Assembly: GCF_022848905.1 (NCBI RefSeq)
Contig: NZ_JAFIRA010000011.1
Span: 31,846-77,693, forward strand
Length of the DNA: 45,848 bases
Reading direction: 5' to 3'
From: Thermostichus vulcanus str. 'Rupite'
GTDB lineage: Bacteria; Cyanobacteriota; Cyanobacteriia; Thermostichales; Thermostichaceae
Below are positions 1-8,675 of this stretch, one piece after another. Numbering within the stretch: position 1 is the stretch's first letter; each line of letters begins with the position of its first letter. The translations under genes were made by a program, and so were the position numbers. Below the pieces are notes generated by a model. The model did no database searches. It saw only the letters and a program-made list of their open reading frames with translations, and was not told the DNA's origin.

Positions 1-178
1 GCGAAGGTGCTCCGCACCGCTGTCGCGAAGGTGCTCCGCACCGCTGTCGCGAAGGTGCTCCGCACCGCTGTCGCGAAGGTGCTCCGCACCGCTGTCGCGA
101 AGGTGCTCCGCACCGCTGTCGCGAAGGTGCTCCGCACCGCTGTCGCGAAGGGGCTCCGCACCGCTGTCGCGAAGGGGA
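1..178. repeat. Tandem array of a 24-bp hairpin repeat
   Basis: Seven complete 24-bp units run head to tail from the window edge to 168, and the first 10 bases of an eighth follow. Units 1-6 are identical; unit 7 has one T-to-G change. Each unit holds a five-pair stem, GGTGC/GCACC, around a TCC loop (GGA on the other strand), followed by CGCTGTCGCGAA. The unit is a multiple of three and has an open frame on the + strand (eight-residue period AKVLRTAV), but nothing suggests a real protein. There are no unique spacers, so this is not a CRISPR array. The array may continue to the left of the window. The same hairpin occurs as single copies elsewhere in the window. Confidence 0.95.
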
Positions 179-287
179 TTAACCCCGTGCTAAGTGACTA
201 GCGTGCCCTTGGCGCAAAGGGCTGTAAGGTGGCAATTGAACCGGGATCCCTTGCCCTCAACGACTCAGGAAACTGGGATCCCTGGTC

Positions 288-293
288 TATAAT
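288..293 (+). promoter_or_regulatory. Possible -10 box for the fused ABC ATPase gene
   Basis: A perfect TATAAT lies 33 bases upstream of the ATG at 327. No good -35 hexamer is found 16-18 bp before it, so this is a weak prediction. The rest of 179-326 holds two GGGATCCC palindromes and nothing else recognisable. Confidence 0.3.
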
Positions 294-326
294 CCTGCCA
301 ATCCTCCTCCTGTTGCTTAGGTTGCC

Positions 327-2138
327 ATGACCAATACCGCTGCTGCTGCTGCCGAGGCTGCTCTGCTGACTGTCGAAGGGTTACGGGTTCTCTTGCCCAG
401 CCGTACAGCTCGGGCCAGCGGGACGGAGTCCTGGGGATCCCCAGTGGTGGATGGACTGTCGTTTCAACTGCAAGCTGGCCAAACCCTAGGCCTTGTTGGG
501 GAGTCCGGCTCCGGCAAAACCATGACCGCCCTCACCCTCATGGGTCTTTTGCCCCCTCAAGCTCAGGTGGAAGGCCACGTGTACTTTCAAGGCCCGCAGG
601 GTCGTGTAGATTGGCTGGCCTTGGATCCCCGGCAACGGCGGCGCTATCGCGGATCCCAAATCGCCATGATCTTCCAGGAGCCGAGTACCGCCCTCAACCC
701 CCTCTATACCTGTGGCCAACAGTTGCGAGAAACCCTGCAGGCCAACACGTCCCTAACCCCAGGGGAAATTCGCTCCCGAGCTGTGCAGCTTTTTGAAGAG
801 GTGCAACTTTCCCCACAGCTGCTGGAGCGCTACCCGCATCAACTCTCGGGCGGGCAAATTCAGCGAGTGGCCATCGCCTGTGCCATCGCCTCCAACCCCA
901 AATTGCTGATTGCCGATGAGCCGACCACGGCTCTGGATGTAACCGTCCAGGCGGAGATCTTGCGCCTGCTGGCCAACCTGCAACAGCAACGACAGATGGC
1001 CATTTTGTTCATCACCCACGACCTGAGTTTGGTGGCAGAGCTGGCGGATCAGGTGATAGTGATGTATCGCGGCCAGGCGGTGGAACAAGCCAGCGTCGAG
1101 CAGGTGTTTCGGGATCCCCGGCATCCCTATACCCGCGGTTTGTTGGCCTGTCGCCCGGTGTTGGAGCGGCGGTTGCGGCGGCTGCCAACTTTGCAGGATT
1201 TTCAGGTGGAGGAGACGCAAGAGCAACCGGGATCCCTGTCGATTGAGCACCAGTGGCGGCAGGTGGAGATTACAGCGGCAGAAGAGGAAGAGCGGCTGCA
1301 GCGATTACAGAGTCAGCAGCCTCTCCTGCAAGTGCGCGAGCTAAGAACCCACTATGCCGTGCGGCAAGGACTGTTTCGTCGTCAGGTGGGGGAACTGCGG
1401 GCGGTGGATGGGATCAGCTTTGATCTGTATCCGGGAGAAACCCTGGGCTTGGTGGGGGAATCCGGCTGCGGCAAAACCACGCTGGGTCGGACTTTGTTGC
1501 GCCTGATCCGAGCCAGTTCCGGCCAGGTCCTCTACGACGGCGATGAGTGGCTCCGCCTGCCACCCCAACGCTTACGCCGGTTACGCCGGGAGATCCAACT
1601 GATTTTTCAAGATCCAGTAGCCTCTCTGGATCCGCGCATGACGGTAGGGGAAAGCGTTATGGAGCCGATGTGGCTCCATCGAATTGGGGCCAATTCTGCA
1701 GAGCGGCGGAAACGGGCCGAACAGTTGTTTCAGCGGGTAGGGTTGGATCCCGAATCCCTCAATCGCATGCCCCATCAGTTCTCCGGTGGACAACGGCAGC
1801 GTATTTGTATTGCTCGGGCCTTGGCCTCTGAGCCGCGCTTGATCATCTGTGATGAGGCTGTCTCCTCCCTAGATGTCTCGGTACAGGCGCAGGTGTTGAA
1901 TTTGCTCAAAGATCTGCAGGAGGAACTGGGGCTCACTTATCTGTTCATTTCCCACGATCTGAGCGTGGTCAAGTTCATGAGCGACCGCATCATGGTGATG
2001 AATCGGGGCCGGATCGAGGAAATCGGCCCGGCCAGCCAGATCTACCAGTATCCGCAGCAGGACTATACCCGCCGCCTTATCGCCGCCATTCCCAAAGGGG
2101 ATCCGAAAAGACGAACCCACTTACCCCAAACCGGATGA
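327..2138 (+). CDS. Fused double ATP-binding protein of a peptide/nickel-type ABC importer
   Basis: The 603-residue protein joins two complete ABC ATPase domains, equivalent to DppD and DppF in one chain. Domain 1 (about 15-260) has Walker A GESGSGKT at 58-65, signature LSGGQ and Walker B LLIADEP. Domain 2 (about 330-590) has Walker A GESGCGKT near 377, signature FSGGQ and Walker B LIICDEA, with Ala in place of the usual Pro. Both keep the H-loop (ITHD, ISHD). It should energise uptake of a peptide-like solute from the cytoplasmic face of the membrane. No permease gene adjoins it; the nearest permeases are at 8676-10690, where a separate DppD/DppF pair also exists. Residues 30-35 are encoded by a small hairpin-repeat sequence placed before the first Walker A. 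The exact substrate is unknown. Confidence 0.9.
   Translation: MTNTAAAAAEAALLTVEGLRVLLPSRTARASGTESWGSPVVDGLSFQLQAGQTLGLVGESGSGKTMTALTLMGLLPPQAQVEGHVYFQGPQGRVDWLALDPRQRRRYRGSQIAMIFQEPSTALNPLYTCGQQLRETLQANTSLTPGEIRSRAVQLFEEVQLSPQLLERYPHQLSGGQIQRVAIACAIASNPKLLIADEPTTALDVTVQAEILRLLANLQQQRQMAILFITHDLSLVAELADQVIVMYRGQAVEQASVEQVFRDPRHPYTRGLLACRPVLERRLRRLPTLQDFQVEETQEQPGSLSIEHQWRQVEITAAEEEERLQRLQSQQPLLQVRELRTHYAVRQGLFRRQVGELRAVDGISFDLYPGETLGLVGESGCGKTTLGRTLLRLIRASSGQVLYDGDEWLRLPPQRLRRLRREIQLIFQDPVASLDPRMTVGESVMEPMWLHRIGANSAERRKRAEQLFQRVGLDPESLNRMPHQFSGGQRQRICIARALASEPRLIICDEAVSSLDVSVQAQVLNLLKDLQEELGLTYLFISHDLSVVKFMSDRIMVMNRGRIEEIGPASQIYQYPQQDYTRRLIAAIPKGDPKRRTHLPQTG
417..431 (+). repeat. Single hairpin-repeat unit inside the ABC ATPase gene
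   Basis: AGCGGGACGGAGTCC matches bases 21232-21246 exactly and is the GGAC-GGA-GTCC variant of the hairpin unit in the left-edge array. It lies in the variable segment before the first Walker A and keeps the reading frame. Confidence 0.6.
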
Positions 2139-2147
2139 CAGGTCTCC

Positions 2148-2490
2148 ATGCACTTTGAAACCCTGGCCATCCATGCCGGACGGCACCTGGATCCCAGCAC
2201 CGGCGCAGTGATTCCGCCCATTCACCTCTCCACCACCTTCTGGCGGGATCCCTTGCGAACCCTCGCAGGTGCATCCTTGCCCGACTACACCTACACCCGC
2301 GAAAGCAACCCCACCCGTGTTGCCCTTGAAGAGGCCCTGGCTCGGTTGGAAGGAGGATCTGCAGCCGCTTTGTTTGCCTCCGGCTCGGCGGCTACGTTGG
2401 CGGTACTGCAAACACTGTCCAGCGGAGATCAGGTGTTGCTACCGCAGGATGTCTATTACGGCACCTTCAAATCCGCCCTCAAGGGGAGAG
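2148..2490 (+). pseudogene. 5' remnant of a Cys/Met-metabolism PLP enzyme gene (cystathionine gamma-synthase/lyase family)
   Basis: About 111 residues match the N-terminal part of the family: the start motif ETLAIHAG, the PPIHLSTTF block, the YTRESNPTR phosphate-binding region, the LEGG segment, and SGSAA followed by GDQVL. Similarity ends at YYGTFKSAL. The family normally has about 380-400 residues, so the catalytic core, including the PLP-binding lysine, is missing. The open frame runs on as unrelated sequence into the next gene at 2569, which overlaps it in another frame. The remnant follows the ABC ATPase by 9 bases and begins with ATG at 2148. It is most simply a 3'-deleted gene. Confidence 0.8.
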
Positions 2491-2568
2491 ACCTCTGGGT
2501 ATGCTTGGGTTGGATCCCTCTGGAGATCGCTGCAACCGGATCCAGATTCTGGTCTACTATAGGGAGCT

Positions 2569-3963
2569 ATGACAAAACTCACCCCCAGCTCCAGCTACAG
2601 CATTGCCCTCCGCATTCGCTTGCCCAACCAACCGGGAGCCTTAGCCCGGGTGACTCAGGCGATTGCTGATGTGGGCGGTAACCTCAGCCAGATCGATCTC
2701 ATCCAGCAATCTGCTTCCGAGACGGTACGGGAAATTTGCGTGGATGCTGCTAGCCATGACCATGCCCAACAGATTCGCGCTGCCGTTGGATCCCTGCCGG
2801 GGGTGAAAGTGGAACGGGTGGTGGATCGCACCTTCGAACTGCATCGTGGCGGCAAGCTGCGGGTGGTGGGCAAAAGCCCGCTGGAGAGTGCTGCCGATCT
2901 GGCGATGGCCTATACGCCGGGGGTGGGTCGGGTTTCCATGCAGATTGCAACGGATCCCGCCTCTGTGTACGAGTACACTATCAAGGGCAATACGGTTGGC
3001 ATTGTTACCGACGGCAGCGCCGTGTTGGGGTTGGGGGATATCGGCCCAGAAGCGGCCCTGCCGGTGATGGAGGGGAAGGCGGCTCTGTTCAAGCGCTTTG
3101 CCGATATCGATGCTTTCCCGCTGTGTTTGGCCACCCAGGATGTGGAGCAGATCGTCGCAACGGTAGTGCATCTGGCCCCTGGTTTTGGCGGCTTTAATCT
3201 GGAGGACATCAGCGCTCCCCGTTGCTTTGCCATTGAGTCGAAGCTGAAGTCTCGCCTCACCCTGCCGGTATTTCACGATGACCAGCATGGGACAGCAATT
3301 GTGGTGTTGGCGGCGTTGCTCAACGCCTTGAAGGTGGCGAAAAAGCCTCTGGAGCAGGTGCGCATCGTTTTGAATGGGGCGGGTGCAGCCGGTATTGCGG
3401 TGATTCAACTGTTGCGCCGAGCAGGGGCCACCCACATCCTCGCCTGCGATCGACAGGGGATCATCAGCCGCTCTCGTACCGATTTAACACCGGAAAAAGC
3501 CAGTGTCGCCGTCCCAGAAAGCGGATCCCTATCGGAAGCCCTGGTGGGGGCGGATGTGTTCATTGGGGTGAGTGTGGCCAATGCCCTGACGGTGGACATG
3601 GTGAAGAACATGGCCTCCGACCCTATCGTTTTCGCCTTGGCTAACCCAGTGCCAGAGATCCAACCGGAGTTGATCAGCGATCAGGTGGCGGTGATGGCGA
3701 CCGGACGCAGCGATTACCCGAACCAAATCAACAATGTGCTGGCCTTTCCGGGGGTGTTTCGTGGGGCACTCGATTGTCGGGCCAAGCAGATTAATACCGA
3801 GATGTGTGTAGCGGCTTCAGAAGCGATTGCCGCCTTGATCCCCGCTGAGGATCTGGATCGCAACTGGATCATTCCCTCCGTGTTTGATGGACGGGTGGTT
3901 TCTGAGGTGGCTGCTGCCGTCATTCAGGCTGCCCGCCAAACGGGAGTGGCCGGGATCCTTTAG
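2569..3963 (+). CDS. NAD(P)-dependent malic enzyme with N-terminal ACT domain
   Basis: The 464-residue protein begins with an ACT domain (about 10-85; LPNQPGALARVTQAI is typical), followed by the malic enzyme catalytic domain (YTPGVGRVS; FNLEDISAPRCF; HDDQHGTA) and an NAD-binding Rossmann domain with GAGAAG near residue 268. It should oxidatively decarboxylate malate to pyruvate in the cytoplasm. The ACT domain suggests control by a small ligand, probably an amino acid, although the ligand cannot be read from sequence. The ATG at 2569 follows AGGGAG at only 2 bases, an unusually short spacing. TACTAT at 2555 could be a -10 box. The gene converges on the DppF-type gene that ends at 4043. Confidence 0.93.
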   Translation: MTKLTPSSSYSIALRIRLPNQPGALARVTQAIADVGGNLSQIDLIQQSASETVREICVDAASHDHAQQIRAAVGSLPGVKVERVVDRTFELHRGGKLRVVGKSPLESAADLAMAYTPGVGRVSMQIATDPASVYEYTIKGNTVGIVTDGSAVLGLGDIGPEAALPVMEGKAALFKRFADIDAFPLCLATQDVEQIVATVVHLAPGFGGFNLEDISAPRCFAIESKLKSRLTLPVFHDDQHGTAIVVLAALLNALKVAKKPLEQVRIVLNGAGAAGIAVIQLLRRAGATHILACDRQGIISRSRTDLTPEKASVAVPESGSLSEALVGADVFIGVSVANALTVDMVKNMASDPIVFALANPVPEIQPELISDQVAVMATGRSDYPNQINNVLAFPGVFRGALDCRAKQINTEMCVAASEAIAALIPAEDLDRNWIIPSVFDGRVVSEVAAAVIQAARQTGVAGIL

Positions 3964-4042
3964 CCCTCAATCTCAGCTCTTTTTTTAACTGGTTTAACCG
4001 GCTCCTTGTGGTCCCGAGCCTTTGTCTGTCCTTAATTTCAAC

Positions 4043-5098
4043 TCATTTCACCAGATGACAGGCGACAAAATGTCCCCCACCCACATCCCGAAACTCCGGG
4101 GGGGGATCCTGACGGCAGGCCTCGGTCACCCAAGGGCAGCGGGTATGGAAGTGACATCCTTTGGGCGGGTTGACGGGGCTGGGCACATCCCCCTTGAGAA
4201 TGATCCGTTGCCGTTTGGCCTCCACCTCCGGATCCGGAATGGGTACGGCAGACAGCAGGGCTTGGGTGTAGGGATGAAGGGGATTTTGGTAGATGGTATC
4301 TCGATCCGCCAGCTCTACTACCTTGCCCAAGTACATCACCGCCACCCGGTCGGAAATATGGCGTACCACGCTTAGATCATGGGCAATGAACAAATAGGTA
4401 AGACCAAATTGCTCCTGTAGCGCCTCTAATAGATTCACCACCTGCGCCTGAATCGATACATCCAAAGCCGAGATTGGCTCATCACAGACGATAAAATCCG
4501 GGTTCAAGGCCAAGGCCCGGGCAATAACAATCCGCTGCCGTTGCCCCCCTGAAAATTCATGGGGATAGCGATTGATAAAACTGGGGTTGAGGCCAACCAC
4601 ATCCAGCAGTTCTTTGACGCGATCCTGCTGGGCTTTGCCTTTGGCCACGTTAAAGACCGTCAGCGGCTCCCCGATGATCGCTCCGACGGTCTGGCGCGGA
4701 TTCAAAGAGGCATAGGGATCCTGAAACACCATCTGCATCCGGCGGCGCATGCGGCGCAGCTCTTCTTTGTGCAGTTGCGTCAGGTCAGTGCCCTCAAAAT
4801 ACACATGGCCAGCAGTAGGCCGATACAGCTGCAAAATGGCTCGCCCGGTGGTGCTTTTGCCGCAGCCCGATTCCCCCACCAAGCCCAGGGTTTCCCCCCG
4901 CCGCACCTCAAAACTTACCCCATCCACCGCTTTGACGGATCCCACCTGTCGCTGCAGAATCAACCCCCGCAGGATGGGAAAGTGCATTTTCAGGTTTTCG
5001 ATGCGCAGTAGCGTCGCTGGACTGGAGGGAGGTGAGGTGGGGTTACTGACATTGACAGAGGGGCTTCCCCCACTGGGAAAAGAAGTGGAGTTAACCAT
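4043..5098 (-). CDS. Peptide/nickel-type ABC transporter ATP-binding protein, DppF/OppF-like
   Basis: The 351-residue protein has a single ABC ATPase domain with Walker [10 protein letters not shown], signature FSGGQRQR, Walker B FIVCDEP and H-loop FIAHD. The C-terminal oligopeptide/dipeptide extension includes the TRCP motif and its conserved cysteines. It pairs with the DppD-like protein encoded just upstream: the two genes overlap by 8 bases (5091-5098), so they are probably translationally coupled. The N-terminus carries a low-complexity Ser/Pro stretch of about 30 residues before the domain. The divergent substrate-binding and permease genes at 6721-10690 probably supply the rest of the importer. 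Confidence 0.93.
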   Translation of the reverse strand: MVNSTSFPSGGSPSVNVSNPTSPPSSPATLLRIENLKMHFPILRGLILQRQVGSVKAVDGVSFEVRRGETLGLVGESGCGKSTTGRAILQLYRPTAGHVYFEGTDLTQLHKEELRRMRRRMQMVFQDPYASLNPRQTVGAIIGEPLTVFNVAKGKAQQDRVKELLDVVGLNPSFINRYPHEFSGGQRQRIVIARALALNPDFIVCDEPISALDVSIQAQVVNLLEALQEQFGLTYLFIAHDLSVVRHISDRVAVMYLGKVVELADRDTIYQNPLHPYTQALLSAVPIPDPEVEAKRQRIILKGDVPSPVNPPKGCHFHTRCPWVTEACRQDPPPEFRDVGGGHFVACHLVK

Positions 5099-6134
5099 TG
5101 ACTGTCCTCCCCAACGATCCGCTCTCCTCGTTAGCCATGGCAGCGGACAAAAGGTGCTCTTTCCCCTCCGGTTTCACCCAGCAGGCCACCTTATGAGCAG
5201 GGCCAACCGGCTCTAGCTCTGGATCTTCGCTCCAGCAACGGTCAATCACAAAACGACAGCGGGCCGCAAACGGACACCCCTGCGGATAATTGACCAAATC
5301 CGGCGGCATGCCTTCAATAGGTTGCAGCTTCTCGTGACGACGTTCATCCAGGCGCGGAATGCTCTGCAATAGGCCGATGGTGTAGGGGTGGCGGGGATTT
5401 TTGTAAAGCTGATGCAGGGGGGCTTCCTCCATAATCTGGCCCCCGTACATGACCAAGATCCGATCGGCAATACCGGCCAAGAAGGCCAAATCGTGAGTAA
5501 TCCAAATGATCGCCATGCCAATCTCATCCCGCAGCGCTTTGATCAGCTCCACGATCTGGGCCTGGATCGTCACATCCAAAGCGGTGGTCGGTTCATCGGC
5601 AATCAACAACTGCGGGCGGCAGGACAAGCCCATGGCGATCATCACCCGCTGCCGCATCCCGCCCGAAAACTGGTGGGGGTAGTTGTCCACCCGTTCGGCT
5701 GCTGCCGGGATCCCGACCATTCGTAACAATTCAATGGCCCGTTGCCGTGCTTGATCGGCGCTCATGCCCAGGTGTAACTGCAAGGATTCGGTAATTTGCC
5801 GGCTCACCCGTAGGACAGGGTTCAAGGAGGTCATGGGATCCTGAAAGATCATGGCGATTCGGTTGCCCCGAATGCGCCGCATTTCCGATTCTTTCAACTT
5901 GAGCAGGTCTTGGCCCGCAAACAGCACTTCACCCCCTGTAATTTTGCCGGGAGGCGTGGGGATCAAGCGCATGACCGAGAGCATACTGATGCTTTTGCCG
6001 GAGCCAGATTCCCCGACAATGCCAAGGGTTTCCCCTTCGTCAACATGAAAGCTGGGGCCATTGACGGCATGTACCACCCCATCTTGGGTATAAAACCGTG
6101 TCTCCAGCCGCCGTACTTCTAACAATCGCGCCAT
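5091..6134 (-). CDS. Peptide/nickel-type ABC transporter ATP-binding protein, DppD/OppD-like
   Basis: The 347-residue ATPase has Walker A GESGSGKS, signature FSGGMRQR, Walker B LLIADEP and H-loop ITHD. Its C-terminal segment GCPFAARC is typical of the DppD/OppD subunit. It is the first gene of a two-gene minus-strand unit with the DppF-like gene. It is transcribed away from the substrate-binding protein gene at 6721 across a 586-bp intergenic region. It should form the cytoplasmic ATPase heterodimer of a peptide-type importer with the DppF-like partner and the permeases at 8676 and 9761. Confidence 0.93.
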   Translation of the reverse strand: MARLLEVRRLETRFYTQDGVVHAVNGPSFHVDEGETLGIVGESGSGKSISMLSVMRLIPTPPGKITGGEVLFAGQDLLKLKESEMRRIRGNRIAMIFQDPMTSLNPVLRVSRQITESLQLHLGMSADQARQRAIELLRMVGIPAAAERVDNYPHQFSGGMRQRVMIAMGLSCRPQLLIADEPTTALDVTIQAQIVELIKALRDEIGMAIIWITHDLAFLAGIADRILVMYGGQIMEEAPLHQLYKNPRHPYTIGLLQSIPRLDERRHEKLQPIEGMPPDLVNYPQGCPFAARCRFVIDRCWSEDPELEPVGPAHKVACWVKPEGKEHLLSAAMANEESGSLGRTVNG

Positions 6135-6720
6135 GCCATCGGGATCCCTGCTATACAGATTCTTTTAAGTTTTTTAAGTGGATCATCTCAGAAAAAGCCA
6201 GTCAATCCTGAATGATTCAGACATAAACTAAGTTCACCCTCCGACTGACCTCAATTTTGGCAAAAGTTGCAACACAGATTCCGACCCTAACCGGAAATGA
6301 GCAATGGGAAGAACCTTAACACACGGCCAGAAAGGCAAGCCGTATAGGCAGGCACACAAAATTCTTGATCTACAAAAGCTGGCATGCCACACCTGCAAGG
6401 AAAAATCAACCCATCTCTACGATTTGTTGACAGAAAAATCTTAAGAGGGAAAGAAGCTGCGCCCCGGAGCCCGCCTAAGATTTGTCATACTGTGTAACGA
6501 ATTACAGAAAAATCGAACCCAGCTGCTACCGTGTTTCGATGGGAACTTGAAGGGGTTGTGGACTGGGGCGAGCATCCAATAAGGCCGAACTCAATTGGGC
6601 TGCAAGGCGGGAACTTCACCTGGCTCTTCACCAGTCAAGGTCTCAAATCTGCTGGGATGATTCGGTTGTCGTAGTCTCAATCCCCTGATTTGGTTGTCGC
6701 TTAACAAGAGGTAAGCATAG
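6135..6720. other. Intergenic region between divergent transporter genes
   Basis: No gene is visible in these 586 bases. They should hold promoters for both the DppD/DppF pair and the binding-protein gene. A TTGACA is present at 6427-6432, but the hexamer 17 bp downstream is a poor -10. TGGCATGCCA at 6380-6389 is a perfect palindrome. A ribosome-binding site, AAGAGGT, lies about 10 bases before the ATG at 6721. Two 13-bp direct repeats near 6659-6699 are listed separately. Confidence 0.6.
6659..6699 (+). promoter_or_regulatory. Two 13-bp direct repeats upstream of the binding-protein gene
   Basis: GATTCGGTTGTCG at 6659-6671 and GATTTGGTTGTCG at 6687-6699 differ at one base. They are spaced 28 bases start to start, just before the ribosome-binding site. 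They could be an operator for an unknown regulator. Confidence 0.35.
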
Positions 6721-8448
6721 ATGTCTTTTAAACGTCTGAAGATGCAGCTGGTCAAGCTGCGGCTTTTGTTGATCCCACTGTTTGTAGTGGGTGGTTTGCT
6801 CGTCCACCATTGGGTGCCAGCCCAAGCCCAAGCGGATGACACATTGCGGTTGCTCTACTGGCAAGCCCCAACCCTGTTGAATCCTCATCTTTCCACTGGT
6901 ACCAAAGATTTTGAGGCCAGCCGCTTGGTATACGAACCCTTGGCCAGCTTCGATGCCCGTGGGGAAATGGTGCCTTTTCTGGCTGCCGAAATTCCCAGTA
7001 TTGAAAATGGCGGTGTTGCAGAAGACTTAAGTTCGGTTACCTGGAAGCTCAAGAGTGGGGTTACCTGGGCCGATGGCGAACCCTTTACTGCCGATGATGT
7101 GGTCTTCACCTACGAATACATCTCCAACCCGGAAGTCGGAGCCATTACCTCTGAATACTATACCGATATTGCATCCGTAGAGGCTTTGGATCCCACCACA
7201 GTGAAAATCACCTTCAAAGAGCCGACGGTGGCTTGGTTTGTGCCTTTTGTGGGGACCAATGGCATGATCATTCCCAAGCATATTTTTGAAACCTACAACG
7301 GACCCAATTCCCGTGAAGCGCCTGCCAACCTGGCCCCGATTGGTACTGGGCCCTACATCACCGAAGATGTGAAACCGGGGGATGTGATCGTCTACGTGGC
7401 CAACGAGAACTTTCGCGAAGAAGGCAAACCCTTCTTTAAGCGGGTGGAACTCAAAGGTGGCGGGGATGCCACATCGGCAGCTCGGGCGGTGCTGCAAACC
7501 GGGGATGCTGACTACGCCTGGAACACCCAAGTGGAAGCAGCCGTGCTGACCCAGTTGGAAGCGACTGGCATTGGTCGAATTGTGCCCAAGCCTGGCCCTA
7601 ACATGGAGCGGATCGTCATCAATTTCTCGGATCCGAACGTGGAGCGAGATGGGCAGCGCTCCCACAAGGATGTGCCGCATCCGTTCTTGACGGATTTAAA
7701 TGTGCGCAAGGCCCTGAGTCTAGCGATGGATCGTCAAACCATTGCCGATCAACTCTACGGTGTGGCCGGGACTCCCACCAACGACTATGTGCTCTCGCCG
7801 GAGAACCTGCGGGCCAATGCTCCTTGGGAATTTAACCTAGAAGAGGCGGCCAAGCTGCTGGATGAAGCCGGTTGGGTGGACAGCAACAACAACGGCATCC
7901 GCGACAAAGATGGGGTGGAAATGCGCATGGTGTTTCAAACCTCCGTCAATCCGGTGCGCCAGAAAACTCAGGAGATCATCAAGCAAGACTTGGGCAAGAT
8001 TGGCATTGACCTGGAGCTGAAGAGTATTGATGCCAGCATCTTCTTTGACAGTGAGCCCAACAACCCCGACAACCTCGGTCACTTCTACGCCGATTTGCAG
8101 ATGTACACCACCGGCAATGACAACCCGGATCCCACCGGTTACATGCGCCGTTACATCTGCGAAGAGATCGCCCAAAAGGAAAACAACTGGTCGAGTGCCA
8201 ACGATTCTCGCTACTGCAACCCCGCCTACGACGCCATGTATGCGGAACTGGTGGCGATGACCGATCCAGATGCACGGGATGAACAGGTCAAGAAGATGAA
8301 CAACTTCCTGACGGTGGAGGATGTGGCGGTGATCCCGCTGATTGACCGAGCTAGTCCCGCAGCTGCTGCCAACAGCATCGAAGGGATCGACCTCACCCCT
8401 TGGGATCTGGAACCTTGGAATATCAAAGATTGGACTCGTAAGTCTTAA
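6721..8448 (+). CDS. Peptide-type ABC transporter substrate-binding protein (SBP_bac_5 family)
   Basis: The 575-residue protein opens with a Sec signal peptide: basic residues, then a hydrophobic stretch around residues 14-28, then AQAQA as the likely cleavage site near residue 38. The mature part is a family 5 extracellular binding protein: LNPHLSTGTKDFEASRLVYE near the start, VTWADGEPFTADDVVFTYE, the GTGPY motif, and LNVRKALSLAMDR. It should capture a peptide-like solute in the periplasm and deliver it to the permeases encoded next. It has no lipobox cysteine. The ATG at 6721 is preceded by AAGAGGT. A strong hairpin with a T-run (8477-8534) follows, suggesting it is expressed above the permease genes. 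Confidence 0.93.
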   Translation: MSFKRLKMQLVKLRLLLIPLFVVGGLLVHHWVPAQAQADDTLRLLYWQAPTLLNPHLSTGTKDFEASRLVYEPLASFDARGEMVPFLAAEIPSIENGGVAEDLSSVTWKLKSGVTWADGEPFTADDVVFTYEYISNPEVGAITSEYYTDIASVEALDPTTVKITFKEPTVAWFVPFVGTNGMIIPKHIFETYNGPNSREAPANLAPIGTGPYITEDVKPGDVIVYVANENFREEGKPFFKRVELKGGGDATSAARAVLQTGDADYAWNTQVEAAVLTQLEATGIGRIVPKPGPNMERIVINFSDPNVERDGQRSHKDVPHPFLTDLNVRKALSLAMDRQTIADQLYGVAGTPTNDYVLSPENLRANAPWEFNLEEAAKLLDEAGWVDSNNNGIRDKDGVEMRMVFQTSVNPVRQKTQEIIKQDLGKIGIDLELKSIDASIFFDSEPNNPDNLGHFYADLQMYTTGNDNPDPTGYMRRYICEEIAQKENNWSSANDSRYCNPAYDAMYAELVAMTDPDARDEQVKKMNNFLTVEDVAVIPLIDRASPAAAANSIEGIDLTPWDLEPWNIKDWTRKS

Positions 8449-8476
8449 TCCCAGGGCAATCAGCCCTGAGAGCACC

Positions 8477-8534
8477 CAAGGGATCCCTTGCCTCCGTCGG
8501 CCATCAACGGGATCCCTTGCCTTTTTTCTCTTTT
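8477..8534 (+). terminator. Rho-independent terminator built from GGGATCCC repeats
   Basis: CAAGGGATCCC at 8477-8487 pairs perfectly with GGGATCCCTTG at 8509-8519, an 11-bp stem with a 21-base loop. CC and six Ts follow, then a further T-rich stretch. Both arms contain the octamer that is enriched genome-wide. A smaller stem, CAGGGC/GCCCTG, lies at 8452-8468 right after the stop codon. The terminator would separate the binding-protein gene from the permease genes. Confidence 0.7.
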
Positions 8535-8675
8535 GTAAACCTTTTGTCAACTGCTCGGTTTTTCTGGTTTTTGCCGATAACCCCAGATGTTTTTCTTTAA
8601 CGGTTTGGATCAACGACCTGAACTATGATGGCGGTGCTTTTGCCCCTCTCCTGACCTACCGGTTTTACGGATCCC

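Noticed and set aside
1-178. CRISPR array
   Set aside because: The 24-bp units are directly adjacent with no spacers, and no cas genes are present.
7-201. Small repetitive protein coded by the left-edge array
   Set aside because: The frame exists only because the unit is 24 bp; no ribosome-binding site and no non-repeat domain are seen.
753-1250. Long minus-strand frame within the fused ATPase gene
   Set aside because: It is antisense to a clear ABC ATPase and looks like GC-rich shadow coding.
2269-2562. Second reading frame overlapping the PLP-enzyme remnant
   Set aside because: It shows no similarity to a family and overlaps a clear remnant frame; a shadow.
3961-4042. Terminator between malic enzyme and DppF-like genes
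   Set aside because: The T-run precedes rather than follows the weak GGTTTAACC palindrome; too poor to call.
6427-6455. Sigma-70 promoter from TTGACA at 6427
   Set aside because: The hexamer at the right spacing (AAAGAA) is not a credible -10 box.
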